A program made the translations under genes and the position numbers. Source: Catonia carolina (Eukaryota > Arthropoda > Insecta > Hemiptera > Achilidae). Taken from it: 64,000 nucleotides of DNA. Below the pieces are notes generated by a model that saw only the letters and a program-made list of their open reading frames with translations, was not told the DNA's origin and searched no databases. Positions 11,041-21,237 of the stretch are shown one piece after another (the first letter of the stretch is position 1; the number at the start of each line of letters is the position of its first letter). Where the stretch lies: contig JAQMRL010000003.1 of NCBI GenBank assembly GCA_035578175.1, forward strand, positions 81,789,969-81,853,968, read 5' to 3'.

Positions 11041-12940
11041 TAAATTAAAATTTTTATTGTTTGTAGGCTTCGCTGGTACCGCCCCTTTGGTGTACTCTCG
11101 TATCAGTGGGGCATGACAACAAGATGGACTCCCCGTCGCCAAAATAACTCCTGATGGGTTATTTTGATCTTAACAAATATACAGGTCTATAAAAAGTGTT
11201 TTGATATATGGTTCTAGGTGATAAATTTTAAGTAAATTTTTAAAATTTTGTATTTGGAAGTATTTAGTAAGTAAAAATATGTATGGTATGCTGGTACCAC
11301 CCCTTTGGTGTACTCCCATATCGGTGGGGCATGACAAGATGGACTCCCGGTCGCCAAAATAAGTCCATGTGGGTTGTTTTTATTTTTAAAAAATATACAG
11401 GTCTGTAAAAAGTGTTTTGATACATGTTTCTAGGTGATTAATTTTTAAAATTTCGTGGTTGAGAATTGTTAGTAAGTAAAAATATGTTTAGTACACTCGT
11501 ACCGCCTCTTCAGTGTACACGTGCATAGGTGGGGCATGAAAAAAAGATGGAATCCCGGTCGCCAAAATAACTCTTAGTGGTTGTTTTATTTAAAATAATA
11601 TATACAGGTCTATAAAAAGTGTTTTAATATATGTTTCTAGGTGTTAAAAATTTTAAAATTTTGTATTTAGTTATGGTAAGTAAAAATATGTATGGTACGC
11701 TAGTATCACCTCTTCGGTGTACTCCCGTATCGGTGAGGTATGGCGACAAGATGAATTCCCGGTTGCTAAAAGAACTCCTTGTATGTTGTTTAATCTTAAA
11801 AAATATACAGCTCTATAAAAAGTGTTTTGATAGATGTTTCCAAGTGAAACATTTTAAGAAAATTCTAAGAAAATTTTGTACTTGGAAACATTCAATAAAT
11901 AAAAATATCTATGGTACGCTGGTACCACCCCTTCGATGCACTCCCGTATCGGTGGGGCATGACAAGATGAACTTCTGGTTGCAAAAATAAGTCCTTCTGG
12001 GTTGTTTTATTCTTAAAAAATATACAGGTCTATGAAAAATGTTTTGATATATGTTTCTAAGTGATTAATTTTAAGTAAATTTAAAAAATTTCGTATTTGG
12101 AAACATTAGTTAGTAAAAATATGTCTGGTTCGCTGATACCGCGCCTTCGGTGTACTCCCGTATCGGTGAAGCATGACAACAAGATGGACTCTCGGTCACG
12201 AAAATAACTCCTTCTGGTTGTTTAAATCTTAAAAAATATACAGGTCTATAAAAAGTTTTATGATATATGTTTATAGGTGATAAATTTTTTTAATTTCATA
12301 TTTGGCAATAGTAAGTGAGTAAAAATATGTATGGTACGCTGGTACCCCGCCCCTTCAATGTACTCTCAGTTGCTAAAATAACTTCTTGTGGTTGTTTTAA
12401 TCTTAAAAAATATATAGGTCTATAAAAAGCGTGTTGATATTTTTGTTTTTTAGGTGATAAATTTGTAAAATTTTGTATTTGGGAATAGTTAATAAGTAAT
12501 AATACGTATGGTACGCTGGAACCGACCCTTCGGTGTACTCCCGTTTCGGTGAGGCATGAGAACCGATAGACTCTCGGTCGTCAAAATGACTCGGTGTGAG
12601 TTGTTGTAATTTAAAAAAATAGACAGGTCTATATAAATGTTTGATATATGTTTCTAGGTAATGAATTAGAAGTAAATTTTTAAAATTTCCTTTTTGGAAT
12701 TATTAGGCCTAAGTAAGTAAGAATATGTATGGTACGCTGGTACCGCCCCTTTGGTGTACTCGCATATCGGTGAGGCATTTCAACAAGATGGACTCCTGGT
12801 CGCCAAGATAACCCTTTTTTAGTTTTTTAATCTTAAAAAATATACAGGTCTATAAAAAAGTTTTGATACATGGTTTTAGGTGATAAATTTTAAAAATTTC
12901 GTATTCTGGAATAGTTAGTTAGTAAAAATTGGTCTGGTAG
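11041..12940 (+). repeat. Satellite array, nine units of ~205-220 bp
   Basis: Tandem units can be anchored on the GGTACC-like motif at 11075, 11293, 11498, 11702, 11921, 12135, 12341, 12518 and 12739, with a truncated tenth start near 12925. Each has a GC-rich core of about 90 bp, with 'cccttcggtgtactcccgta' then 'ggtggggcatgacaa', and an AT-rich remainder. One unit (12341-12517) is only 177 bp because part of its core is deleted. The 119-codon frame at 11631-11990 simply reads through two units and is not a gene. Confidence 0.95.
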
Positions 12941-13050
12941 GCCTACAATGAAATCTAATAAAATATGGTGTCAAACTAAAATGATACGTCGACACCATTG
13001 TATTTAAACTGTAATCTACTAAATTACATAAGTAGGTTTTTCAAATTCGT

Positions 13051-13495
13051 TTGTTGTTGTTTAGGTCAACAGCCGAAAGGCTGGTTTGAACCTCTAGAGG
13101 TTTTACTAAGTAAAAACGAGGAGTGAGGTGGTTTACTATTGCCTTCCTCACTGAGTTGAAAGTGTATGCTTATCAGCATGCCAGGCCCTTGGAAAAGCAC
13201 CCACTTTCCACCCTGCAAATGACACTTTCACTTCATTCGCCACAGGGTCTGGCTGTATAGTGAAATTTATTACTCTCAGAGAAGACAACTCTGACTAGTG
13301 TCTTTTACACCGCTACCTCTTCTGTTCTTAAGTAGTTCAGTCATATAATTGGCTGACTTGGGGCGGTACCAGCAAACCAGACATATATTTACTAACTAAT
13401 GTTTTAAAACATAAGAAACAGAACTATTTTTTGTAGCCCTGGAACCAATAGATCTAGGGCAATTAATTTAACACTCCACCTGCCTGTTATGGGCA
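13051..13495 (-). mobile_element. SINE-A copy 3, chimeric with satellite sequence
   Basis: A minus-strand SINE-A copy: the tail GTTGTTGTTTAGGTC is at 13051 and the head TGCCTGTTATGGGCA ends at 13495. At about 13358-13410 the normal family sequence is replaced by some 50 bp that match the satellite unit at 12100-12146 in inverted orientation. No target duplication was found. Confidence 0.8.
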
Positions 13496-13737
13496 TACAA
13501 AATAAATTCTTTTATATATAAAAAATTGTAGTTTATAGCCCTTTTATTAAAGCTTGAAAAATATTTTATTTAAACGTTTTCTCAAGCACGTCTTCTGGAG
13601 GTGGATATGCTGTGGTAATTTTAAATAAATATTGAATTCAATTACAAAATGTTCTTCAGTATTTTATTGTGAAGCAAATGCAATAAAAAAATTGACGGTA
13701 GACGATAATTTTATCCAATTGTAAAAAGAATGTCTGT

Positions 13738-14335
13738 TCGTGACAGATCCAAGAAGTGTTTATGATTCTCTTAGAAATATTAAACAAGACGAACCAATAA
13801 TTCAAGACATAATTAACGGCAATTACAAAATATATAGTAATGGTAAAACAGCAATTCTTCTTTGGATTCATTCCCGTTTTGAAATCAAAGGAAACGAGAA
13901 AGCCAATCAAGCAGCCAAACAAGCTACTATATGCTCCAACAGAATAAATTAATTTTCCCATCGAGACATACGAAAGATGTTCAAAAACAAGTTAAACTTA
14001 ATTTGGAATAGTTTAACAACTAACCTACACATAGTGACTGACACTTAACACCTGTAACCAGAAATATTTGATAATAGAGTAGACAAAGTGACATTTACAC
14101 GACTGTGAATAAGCCACACTAAACTGACACACCGTCACCTCATCACGGCCAAAACCCTAATAAATGTAGACACTGTAACACAAAAGTAACCGTACAAACA
14201 GATCCTGGTAAAATGCCCTACCTAAAGCACTAGCCTATATGGAGACAATTTCATTTACCTGACCCTTACAGTGATTGCTTTAATGACATACACTACAAAA
14301 AAATACTGAACTTCATAAAATCTTTTAAATATTCA
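13738..14335 (+). pseudogene. I-type LINE, RNase H and C-terminal remnant
   Basis: The frame from 13740 reads TDPRSVYDSLRN, then ILLWIHSRFEIKGNEKANQ. This is the end of a LINE-encoded RNase H domain, where W-x-x-S/G-H-x-G-I-x-G-N-E-x-A-D is usual; here S-R-F replaces the catalytic-region S-H-V. Beyond the stop at 13950 other frames give HTKLTHRHLIT and a cysteine/histidine knuckle around 'ILVKCPT', the usual I/R1-type C-terminus. Several stops and frameshifts show it is dead. It is 5'-truncated, and the 3' limit is uncertain. Confidence 0.7.
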
Positions 14336-14780
14336 AGGTCAATTTAAACATTTTAAAAATATAATTTTTGTAGAATACTGTAAACAAATTTAGTAGTCTA
14401 TAATCGTTTAATTATTGTAAACCTATTGTGAACAATCCTTTATTATGTTACTTGATTTTGTTATGTCCCCAAAACTAATAATGTTGATTCAACCGTAATA
14501 GAAATTAATTGTAAGTAAAGCCAAACAATAAATGTAAAACACCTAAAAATAAATCTTTTGTTACCATTTTTTATTACACATTTAGAAGCTCTTATAGGCC
14601 TATCTGGCTATGAAATTTAAACCATAGTGAAAAAGCATTAATTTTCATTAGCTTGGTTATATTTTCTTCCCACAAATAAATGAGAACTGGTTATAATCAG
14701 GAATCATTATAAAATGGCTATCTCAAAAAGGTCAAAAATGTGATCTTTTAAAAATTTTAAGTTTGATGCATTTTAAACTG
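14336..14780. other. Unassigned AT-rich DNA
   Basis: No gene seen; part may be the 3' UTR of the I-type LINE before it. Confidence 0.35.
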
Positions 14781-14841
14781 TTTTTAGCTTAAATACTGTC
14801 ACCGGATGGCGACATTAAGTGGCTAACCTTATCTGTTTGGT

Positions 14842-14857
14842 GGCCCTGAAAAGAGCC
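14842..14857 (-). terminator. Histone-type mRNA 3' stem-loop candidate
   Basis: The minus strand reads GGCTCTTTTCAGGGCC with ACC before and ACCA after. This fits the stem-loop-binding-protein target of histone mRNAs (six-pair stem, UUUC loop, A/C-rich flanks). One pair is a G-U wobble. Purine-rich AGATAAGG lies about 10 nt downstream, where a U7 site would be expected. The role is inferred only. Confidence 0.4.
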
Positions 14858-15087
14858 GGTGTAAACCTTATTGAATTGGTCGTGAGAAGGACCTTTGTGC
14901 CGGTCTCGAAAGAGACCGGTGTAGGCAGTGCGTGGCTTCGATGAGACCCGTGACTCAGGTTGATGGCCCTGAGAAGGGCCGGTTAAAATCTTATTAAATT
15001 GGTCCTGAGAAGGACCGTTGTGCTGGTCTCGAAGGAGACCCGCGTAGGCAGCGCGTGGCTGCGACGAGAAGCTGAGCGACACGGCGT
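14842..15087. repeat. Two 123-bp tandem units, each with three hairpins
   Basis: Hairpins with 6-bp stems and 4-nt loops lie at 14842-14857, 14878-14893 and 14902-14917. They repeat exactly 123 bp later at 14965-14980, 15001-15016 and 15025-15040. The second-unit stems are all perfect; 14842 and 14878 each have one non-Watson-Crick pair. Loops read UUUC, UCUC or CUUC on the minus strand, and GNRA type (GAAA, GAGA, GAAG) on the plus strand. A weaker third unit may lie at about 15140-15220. Confidence 0.9.
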
Positions 15088-15400
15088 GTCGTCGTCCAGC
15101 GGAGACGTCACCTCTTTCCCTCGCGGTAGTGCGTCGATGGCTGCTTCGTCGGGTCCGGTGGACGTAAGGCTCGGTCGAGGGACCGCTGTAGGCATCGCTC
15201 GTGTCAGCGGGCGATGACGGTCCGGTCGACGGCTTACGGTGACGGGTCGGCGAGCGGAAGCATCATCTTCTCTCTTGCGGGGTCGCCGATTAGTCTTCGC
15301 TGGAGTCCGGCAGCCGTGTGCCGTGGTGGACGTCTCGTCTGCTGTCTGGTGGAAGTGAATCCCTCGGTGTCTTGATTGGAATTGAATCTCTGCTCAGTGC

Positions 15401-15430
15401 AGCGCTCTTTTTATAGTCGCCCAGAGCGCT
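15401..15430 (-). promoter_or_regulatory. TATA box framed by an inverted AGCGCTC repeat
   Basis: TATAAAAAG lies at the complement of 15407-15415. It is bracketed by AGCGCTC (15401-15407) and GAGCGCT (15424-15430), a 7-bp inverted repeat. About 30 nt downstream on the minus strand is ATTCAATTCC, a plausible start-site motif. This suggests a minus-strand promoter feeding the hairpin block. Confidence 0.45.
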
Positions 15431-15597
15431 GTGGTAGGAGGCGGCTACTAGCTTGGCTTCGATGACAAAGGTCTCTGTCGGTGGGGAGACGAAGGGTTTG
15501 TCGCTATGCCGTCAAAGGGTCTACCGCGCCGACAAAGGCCGGAAGAAGTATTGAAGCCGGCAACACAGTAAATGATTTATTAGAAGGGGTGGCGGTG

Positions 15598-15745
15598 ACA
15601 ATACAGAAATACAAAATTTGTAACCGTTTTATGTTTAAGTACTGTAAAGTTTATCAACTTTTCCTTTTGTTTATTTGGAGTAATGGTAACGTTCTGGTGT
15701 GGTGATTTAGAGATAGGTGGGTCGAATCCATCTGCGGTAAACTTT
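15598..15745 (+). mobile_element. SINE-C, tRNA-like element, left member of an inverted pair
   Basis: The sequence from 'aatacagaaatac' to 'ccatctgcggtaa' is repeated in inverted orientation at 16050-16238. It holds a box-A-like TGGTAACGTTCTGG and a box-B-like GGGTCGAATCC. The T-arm can form a 5-bp stem, but no matching acceptor strand is present, so it is not a working tRNA. Confidence 0.6.
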
Positions 15746-16049
15746 TTTATTTAAAAAAATATTAGAAATATTTCAATAATTAATTATTTATTTATTTTTT
15801 AATTTTAACAATTTGTTTTATCACCTTAAATTATTAAGTACTTAAAAATTTGTTTTTCGTTGGAAGCAAATTCAGTAGGCCTGTTATTTTAAATAGACCT
15901 ACTTGATTTATTTCCTTCAGCAACATTTAATTTTTAGAGACAGCTGATGGTTGCAATAATTTTAGATGATTATAGAAAATTATCAAAATTAAAAAGTAAG
16001 TATATATGATTAATTTTTTATAATATTTTCAATATTTTTTAACAATAAA
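15746..16049. other. Spacer between inverted SINE-C members
   Basis: About 300 bp of AT-rich DNA. It could be the interior of a single fold-back element whose arms are the two SINE-C members. No coding sequence. Confidence 0.4.
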
Positions 16050-16238
16050 CAAATTTTACCGCAGATGGATTCGACCCGCCAGGCTTTACATATCTACACC
16101 GGGACGTTGACATTACTCGTAACAATTGTAAATTTTATCAACTTGTCGCATTGTAATACGACAAGTTGATAAAATTTACAATACTTAAATAGAACGGTTA
16201 CAAATTTATCTATTTCTGTATTTTAAGGTAAAATACAG
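16050..16238 (-). mobile_element. SINE-C, right member of the inverted pair
   Basis: Inverted match to 15598-15745, including GGGTCGAATCC and 'ccatctgcggtaa' on the minus strand. It is longer because it contains a perfect hairpin at 16125-16182. Confidence 0.6.
16125..16182. repeat. Perfect 24-bp palindrome with 10-nt loop
   Basis: 16125-16148 is the exact inverted complement of 16159-16182. The loop is CATTGTAATA, and the stem can extend almost to a 2-nt loop with one mismatch. The half-site 'gtaaattttatcaactt' is the ordinary SINE-C sequence, so the palindrome is a local inverted duplication of it. Confidence 0.95.
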
Positions 16239-16471
16239 CTTAAAATGTATTAAAATTTATATTTTTTAAAAGGTCTAGCCTAAACATTTTCTAATGATTC
16301 CTGATTATTAAAAGTCTTCATTTATTCGTGGGAAAAATATTAACAAACTAATGGAAGTCAATGCTATTTCCTTATGGTTGAAATTCCGTGGGACACCCAG
16401 TATATGCATATTTTGATAATTTATCAAATTTGATACGAAATGCTTTCAAAACGTTATTTGCATGCTTAAGT

Positions 16472-16565
16472 TTGCAGTCATCACTACAGTTCTATAATTG
16501 GTTCTTTCCATAGCTTGAGGCTTTTTGAAAGTCTGTACTGAGTGCCCGATTTTGGCCTTGTGTAA
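16472..16565 (-). pseudogene. Jockey-type LINE, extreme C-terminus
   Basis: The minus strand gives SGTQYRLSKSLKLWKEPIIEL then a stop, closely parallel to PGTQRRRLKRLWPRDLLGQL of the Jockey copy at 36920-38345. Both then share ACTGTNGTGATGACTGCA in the 3' UTR. Only the last ~30 codons remain. Confidence 0.6.
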
Positions 16566-16690
16566 CTAGTGGCTTAGTTGGCGTTTTTAGTACCACTACT
16601 CGCGCGTGAAAGTAGGGTAGCGGGTACGTTATGGGTTCGGTTTTATGTTGCTCACCCGGTGTATCAATACATCTTTACACTCAACTGACT
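16566..16690 (+). mobile_element. tRNA-like SINE head
   Basis: A strong box-A match TGGCTTAGTTGGCG lies near 16580 and a weaker box B, GGGTTCGGTTTTA, near 16636. Flanking sequence does not match other SINEs in the window. It may be the 5' part of a truncated tRNA-derived SINE. Confidence 0.4.
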
Positions 16691-17951
16691 GATTGAAATT
16701 CATTGGTAATTTATATTGCGTTAATATAATGTACCCACTTTAAGTGTTACGAATGAAAACACTGGATAAATCTGGAAGGAACAAATTCGAAGATTTTTAG
16801 AGGGGGAGACGTTAAGAGGATGAACAAGAGAAGAAAGGATGCAAAAGAGACGACATCGTTACAAAATCAAATTATTCAAATCTTAAGAAGTTAAAAATGA
16901 AGGTTCCACGCAATATTTTCTTTACAGTATATTTATTTATTTATTTTTAATGATTTACTTTGAGAATTATTTCTTAGAATTCTGATGTTGCTTTTGAGGA
17001 GGGAGTTAACCGAGAAAATAAAAAGAAGAACCGCAACCTAAATAAAATGAGGAAGACGCTGAGGAAAAATCTGCTGGTTCAGCATTTGTAAAAAGAAAAG
17101 CAAAAGGGGAAAAAAAGTAAAGTAATGGAAAAAGGGAAAATAACACGAAGAAAACCTGCTGCTTATAGAAACGAAACATACTTCTTTATATAGAGTTGTA
17201 TAAAACGACGATTTGTAGCCAATTTGGAAAACAATTTTTCTCCCCTAAAAAAACAACGACTGAAGCAACAACTCTGCAATGCTAAGCTAAACATTTCTGT
17301 ACTATGTTGTTACATGATATTTTAAAAAATAAAAATCGTTGAGTAAGTTTTCCTCTTGTAAAAGTTCTCTATGAGACAACTGTAACTTAATCACCCATAT
17401 CCTTAGGCTTATATATGATATCACACTTCAAGTTAGAGACTTTTTAGAAAAAAGTTCTAAACAGTTCAGGAAAATTCGTTTATTAGAGTGTTGTTTAATA
17501 TAAACCCGTATATTTTTTTAATATGATGAAAATATTAATTAAAAATTTTAAATTATCTCTTATATTAATTTATAATAATAGAAGACACTACATGCTCACC
17601 TATAGAAAAGTTGATAAAAGCAAATAAGGCATAATTTTATTGGTATGGTTCAAAATTTTTCAATTTTAATTCGTTTAAGATCGTTGAACTGCTGGTGATA
17701 ACTTGTGGGCCGTTTTCCAACTGGTTTATAGAAAAATATTTTTACTGTTATTCAGATAAGAGTTTAAGTTTTTAATCATTGAAATAGTGAAGGTAAGGTT
17801 AAGTTATTACTCCTATAAAAATAATCTAGGTAAAATAAAATGACAAGCCATAAAATATAGTTTATTTATTAACAAAGATGTCAATAATAGAGACGATTGG
17901 CGAAGATGAAACCGACCGAGTGAAACAATTCGATGAAAGAAAACCTAACCA

Positions 17952-17952
<1 letters not shown>
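16691..17952. other. Unassigned AT-rich DNA
   Basis: A purine-rich stretch lies at 16790-16860 and 16990-17170. I recognise no gene or repeat. Confidence 0.5.

Positions 17953-18009
<57 letters not shown>
17953..18009. repeat. TA microsatellite
   Basis: About 57 bp of uninterrupted TA. Confidence 0.97.
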
Positions 18010-18011
<2 letters not shown>

Positions 18012-18749
18012 TTATTAAAAATATGTTAGAAGGATCAGTAGAAGGCGAAAGGTAAAAAGGATATAAACAATAAAAGTTACAGACTATTTAAAATTGAAGT
18101 ATGAAGAAGTTAAAACGCTGGCGGTAAACAGAAGAAGTGAGGAAGTTAGAGAAAAACAACAAATATCATGGAATATTTTATCACCTCATGATGTTGATGA
18201 TGATAAAGCAGAAATCAATAGTAGGCTACTTATTTGTGTAAGAGTGATAAGACTCAAACACAAAACTACCAATTTACTCAACATTTAATGTACAGTAATT
18301 GTATTACTTAACCAACCAGTTTGCAGAAACAGGAAAGAAATCTGAGGAAAGGGAGTAAGGGTAGATTTGCAACAAGAGCACAACATCAGGTTTTCTGGAA
18401 TATTTATAAAATTAAAGAAAAATATTAAAGAATTGTACAACGTATATTATATATAGAGTACCTTTAATAGTGAAATATTTTGAACGAATTTATTAGCTTT
18501 GAATATACAAATTTTTAACATACTTGTGAAGTTTGTACAGATCAAGCCACATACAACATACCTGAAATCAGAAACAAAGAGTTTAGTTAACTGACTAGTT
18601 AAGAAACTGTATATCACAAACAAAATTTTCCAGAATAAATTATTAAGATCTAACTCCAAAGGTACCTGTTTTCTCCAAAAATCATCAACATCTTGCACTT
18701 AGGCTACAACAAAATTAAAACAATATTTTATAGAACTCTAAGAAAACAA
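18010..18749. other. Unassigned AT-rich DNA
   Basis: The 64-codon frame at 18094-18288 and the 83-codon minus frame at 18447-18698 resemble nothing known. The end of this stretch may be an eroded continuation of the Jockey fragment that follows. Confidence 0.4.
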
Positions 18750-19060
18750 AAATTTACGATTTTATTAAACAATAAATTACTATAATGCAAAACGAATTTT
18801 AAAACCGATTTGGATACAATATGAAATCCAATTTTGAGGGACCGCAAGCCACTCCAACATAGAAATCTTGCAAAGGTTTTAGTCTAAAATACTCAGAACA
18901 ATCACATAATCACCTGGGTACATAACAAACAACAAAGTACACTGAGATTTAAATATTTCTGCAATTAAACAAGATATTCACACATTCAGTACAAACTACC
19001 AAAAAAGACTTAAATAATACACAAATCATCTAACTTTTAGATAATTTAAACTACATTCAC
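18750..19060 (+). pseudogene. Jockey-type LINE C-terminal fragment
   Basis: Reading across frames on the plus strand: LLNNKLLLYNAKRILKPIW, SNIEILQRF, ILRTI, YITNNKVH, DLNISAIKQDIHTFSTNYQ, KRLK. Order and spacing match the region after the Jockey reverse transcriptase. At least three stops or frameshifts interrupt it. Confidence 0.6.
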
Positions 19061-19499
19061 GCAATGAAAGGAAGACATCTTACGGAATTATTTTAAAAAG
19101 GCAATATTTTTTATCTGCATCACGATTCATAAAATTTACATCATTTTAACATGAAATAAATTTACAAGTTCCTCCATTGGGAGTTATTCTTCGGTCATGT
19201 CTTGTAAAAGAAAACTCGTCTGCTTATTACTATTATAATTTCCTGTAATAATAGATTACAGTTTCAGCTAAACAAATCTTTCTGTACCTGAATCGTCTTG
19301 AAAATCATTTTATAGCTGTTGGTTGTTAACCTTCTAGGCAATAGTAAAGACGTATTCAAAGTAGAGGTATTTTCGATTTAGTAGATTATAAAAATTATTA
19401 CATTAGATTAGAGTTAAAGTAATTAAATGGTTAATTGTTTTTAAATTACTCTTCAAATTAAATTAAACTATAAATCAGAAATAAATTGAAACGAGAAAA

Positions 19500-20251
19500 T
19501 GTAGGTTACTGATTGAATATTCACTGGATTGTGATGGCTTCCAAGGACAAAGATTCTACTTTTTTTTTTGGTTTAGCGTCCACTGTTATGCAATTGATGC
19601 TAATGCTGACGGTGAATGATGAAATGATTTTTTGTAACATATGAAAATATGCTGTGCCTGAATGGGATTCAAAGCCAAGACCGCATGATGAGAGGCAATC
19701 ACGTTACCAACTACGCCAATGCGGATTCTACACCGAGCCTATAGAAGATAATAACACGACGTTATGTGTCTCACTTTTGTTTTAAGCGTAAAATTGTGGC
19801 TCTTGAATGTGGAACTCATTTTACTGAAAAGTTCTCTTACTTTGTCTACACAATATTTTATTTCCCGTGTATTGTTCCATTGCTCATGTATCACTGTTCT
19901 CAGGTTACTAAAACGTTGTGCCTTGTCTCTCTGATTGATGAAAATATGAACTCTATTCACACGCTCTCTGCTAATTTTCGTGAACTCTGTTTTCAAAACG
20001 TTTATGCTGAGTCCTAATCGGTGATTATACTGCGCTATACTGTCCATCAATTATTGTTATTAACCGTTCTAGATTTCAGCCAGTATCATGGTGTCGTGTG
20101 CATATTTAATATTTTTAATCCTGATTCCGTTAAGCCAGATGCCCTTTTTCACACCAAGCAGGGCTTGATTTAAGATTTCTTTAGAATAACTCAGAATAAG
20201 ATTGTAAAATATTTTTGAAAAAATTACAAACATATGCTCTTGTATATGCAT
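19500..20251 (-). pseudogene. RTE-like LINE reverse transcriptase fragment
   Basis: Two minus-strand frames carry reverse transcriptase landmarks. The upstream one (20251-20069) has EILNQALLGVKKGIWLNG then IKYAHDTMILAEI, where YAHD stands in place of the catalytic YADD. The downstream one (20050-19739) has GLSINVLKTEF, then QRFSNLRTVIHEQW and FKSHNFTLKTKVR. The catalytic change and the frame break show it is inactive. A SINE-D (19560-19723) splits the coding region, whose continuation (VESLSLEAIT) lies beyond it at about 19525-19559. Confidence 0.7.
19560..19723 (-). mobile_element. SINE-D, tRNA-derived, 8-bp target duplication
   Basis: A 164-bp element with box A TGGCGTAGTTGG (complement of 19707-19718), box B-like GGCTTTGAATCC (complement of 19665-19676) and an A-tail seen as a T-run at 19560-19569. 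GATTCTAC flanks it at 19552-19559 and 19724-19731. It is inserted in the RTE fragment. Another copy was not seen. Confidence 0.8.
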
Positions 20252-20259
20252 GTAAGAAT

Positions 20260-21236
20260 TATAAAAGATTCATAACTGTATAGCTGGTTTTGAAATGCCT
20301 ACCAGTTGTATAGGGGTAGTGGACGTCCTAAGTAAACGTAAAAAGAACAAATTAGTAAAAACTTTTAGGGAAAATGATTGCCATTAAAGGATTTAGGAAT
20401 TTTGAGGTAAAAGGAGAGAAGAGTGAGAGAAATTGCGTATTAAACAAACCAGACTTAATTCGCGACCCATTCATCTGTATAAGTAATAAATCCCTTTGCA
20501 GAAAAATAAATTTTAAACAGGTTTTATATTAAAAAGCGATTTAAAAGTGTATAATGACTCTTCCGGATTTTTCAGTAAATAAACCGAAAGGGAATTCCTA
20601 ATAAAGAGTAATTAAAAGAAAGCGAAAAAAAGTAGGACTAACGAACATGATCGGACTGATGTACAAAGTACTGGAACATGTTAATGGAATTAGAAAAAAA
20701 ACACGGAAACCTTTTTAAAAATTCATTTTATCATCAAACTGCACAAAGCTAAAGGAATAATGTAGATTAAATTTAAAAATAAATTATTGTACCTATAATA
20801 TTTTAACGAAAGAAAATTATATTTTTTGACGTAAAAAAATTATATCTATACCGTACTACAGAGGTAAAATGAATCTTTTAAACGGTGTATTATGTTTTTC
20901 TTTCTTTTTTCTGTGCATTGAAACAGACCGCAGATGGTAACCACTTTACGGGAAGAAAAACAATCATTTATCATTACATACCGGTAAAACTTGACGTAAA
21001 ATAATAAAGGTTAAAATGTTATTAACTGACACAATAAGTTACTTTTTAAAATATCTTGAATTTTCTTTATATAATTAATTTAATGTAACAAAAATGAAAA
21101 ATTTTTATATTGTCATTAAGTTATATTTAATACAAAATTATATATATTATGAAACTTTAAGAACAATGTAAAATATTAAATTTAATTAATAAATAAGTTT
21201 TGGAAATTGAATCAAAACAAGATAAGAATTAAAACA
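20260..21236. other. Unassigned AT-rich DNA
   Basis: No gene or repeat recognised. Confidence 0.5.
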
Positions 21237-21237
21237 C

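Larger units (their letters stand above)
14842..15415 (-). other. GC-rich putative transcription unit with histone-like 3' stem-loops
   Basis: The block is sharply richer in GC than its flanks. On the minus strand it begins with TATAAAAAG (15415-15407) and ends with GGCTCTTTTCAGGGCC followed by ACCAAAC, matching the 3' stem-loop and flank of replication-dependent histone mRNAs. No histone protein is encoded in any frame. A stop-free frame of about 155 codons ends near 14789. It contains an AY-x-G-x-x-RD-x-H-x-GPS-x-DQFNK repeat, which I do not recognise. It could be a noncoding transcript, a histone-cluster relic, or a decayed tandem repeat that resembles one. Confidence 0.4.

Noticed and set aside
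11631..11990. 119-codon open frame with an internal repeat
   Set aside because: It reads through two satellite units; the repeat in the protein is just the satellite period.
15661..15745. Possible functional tRNA gene
   Set aside because: Box A, box B and a T-arm are present, but no 5' acceptor strand pairs with the 3' end, and the second copy is equally incomplete.
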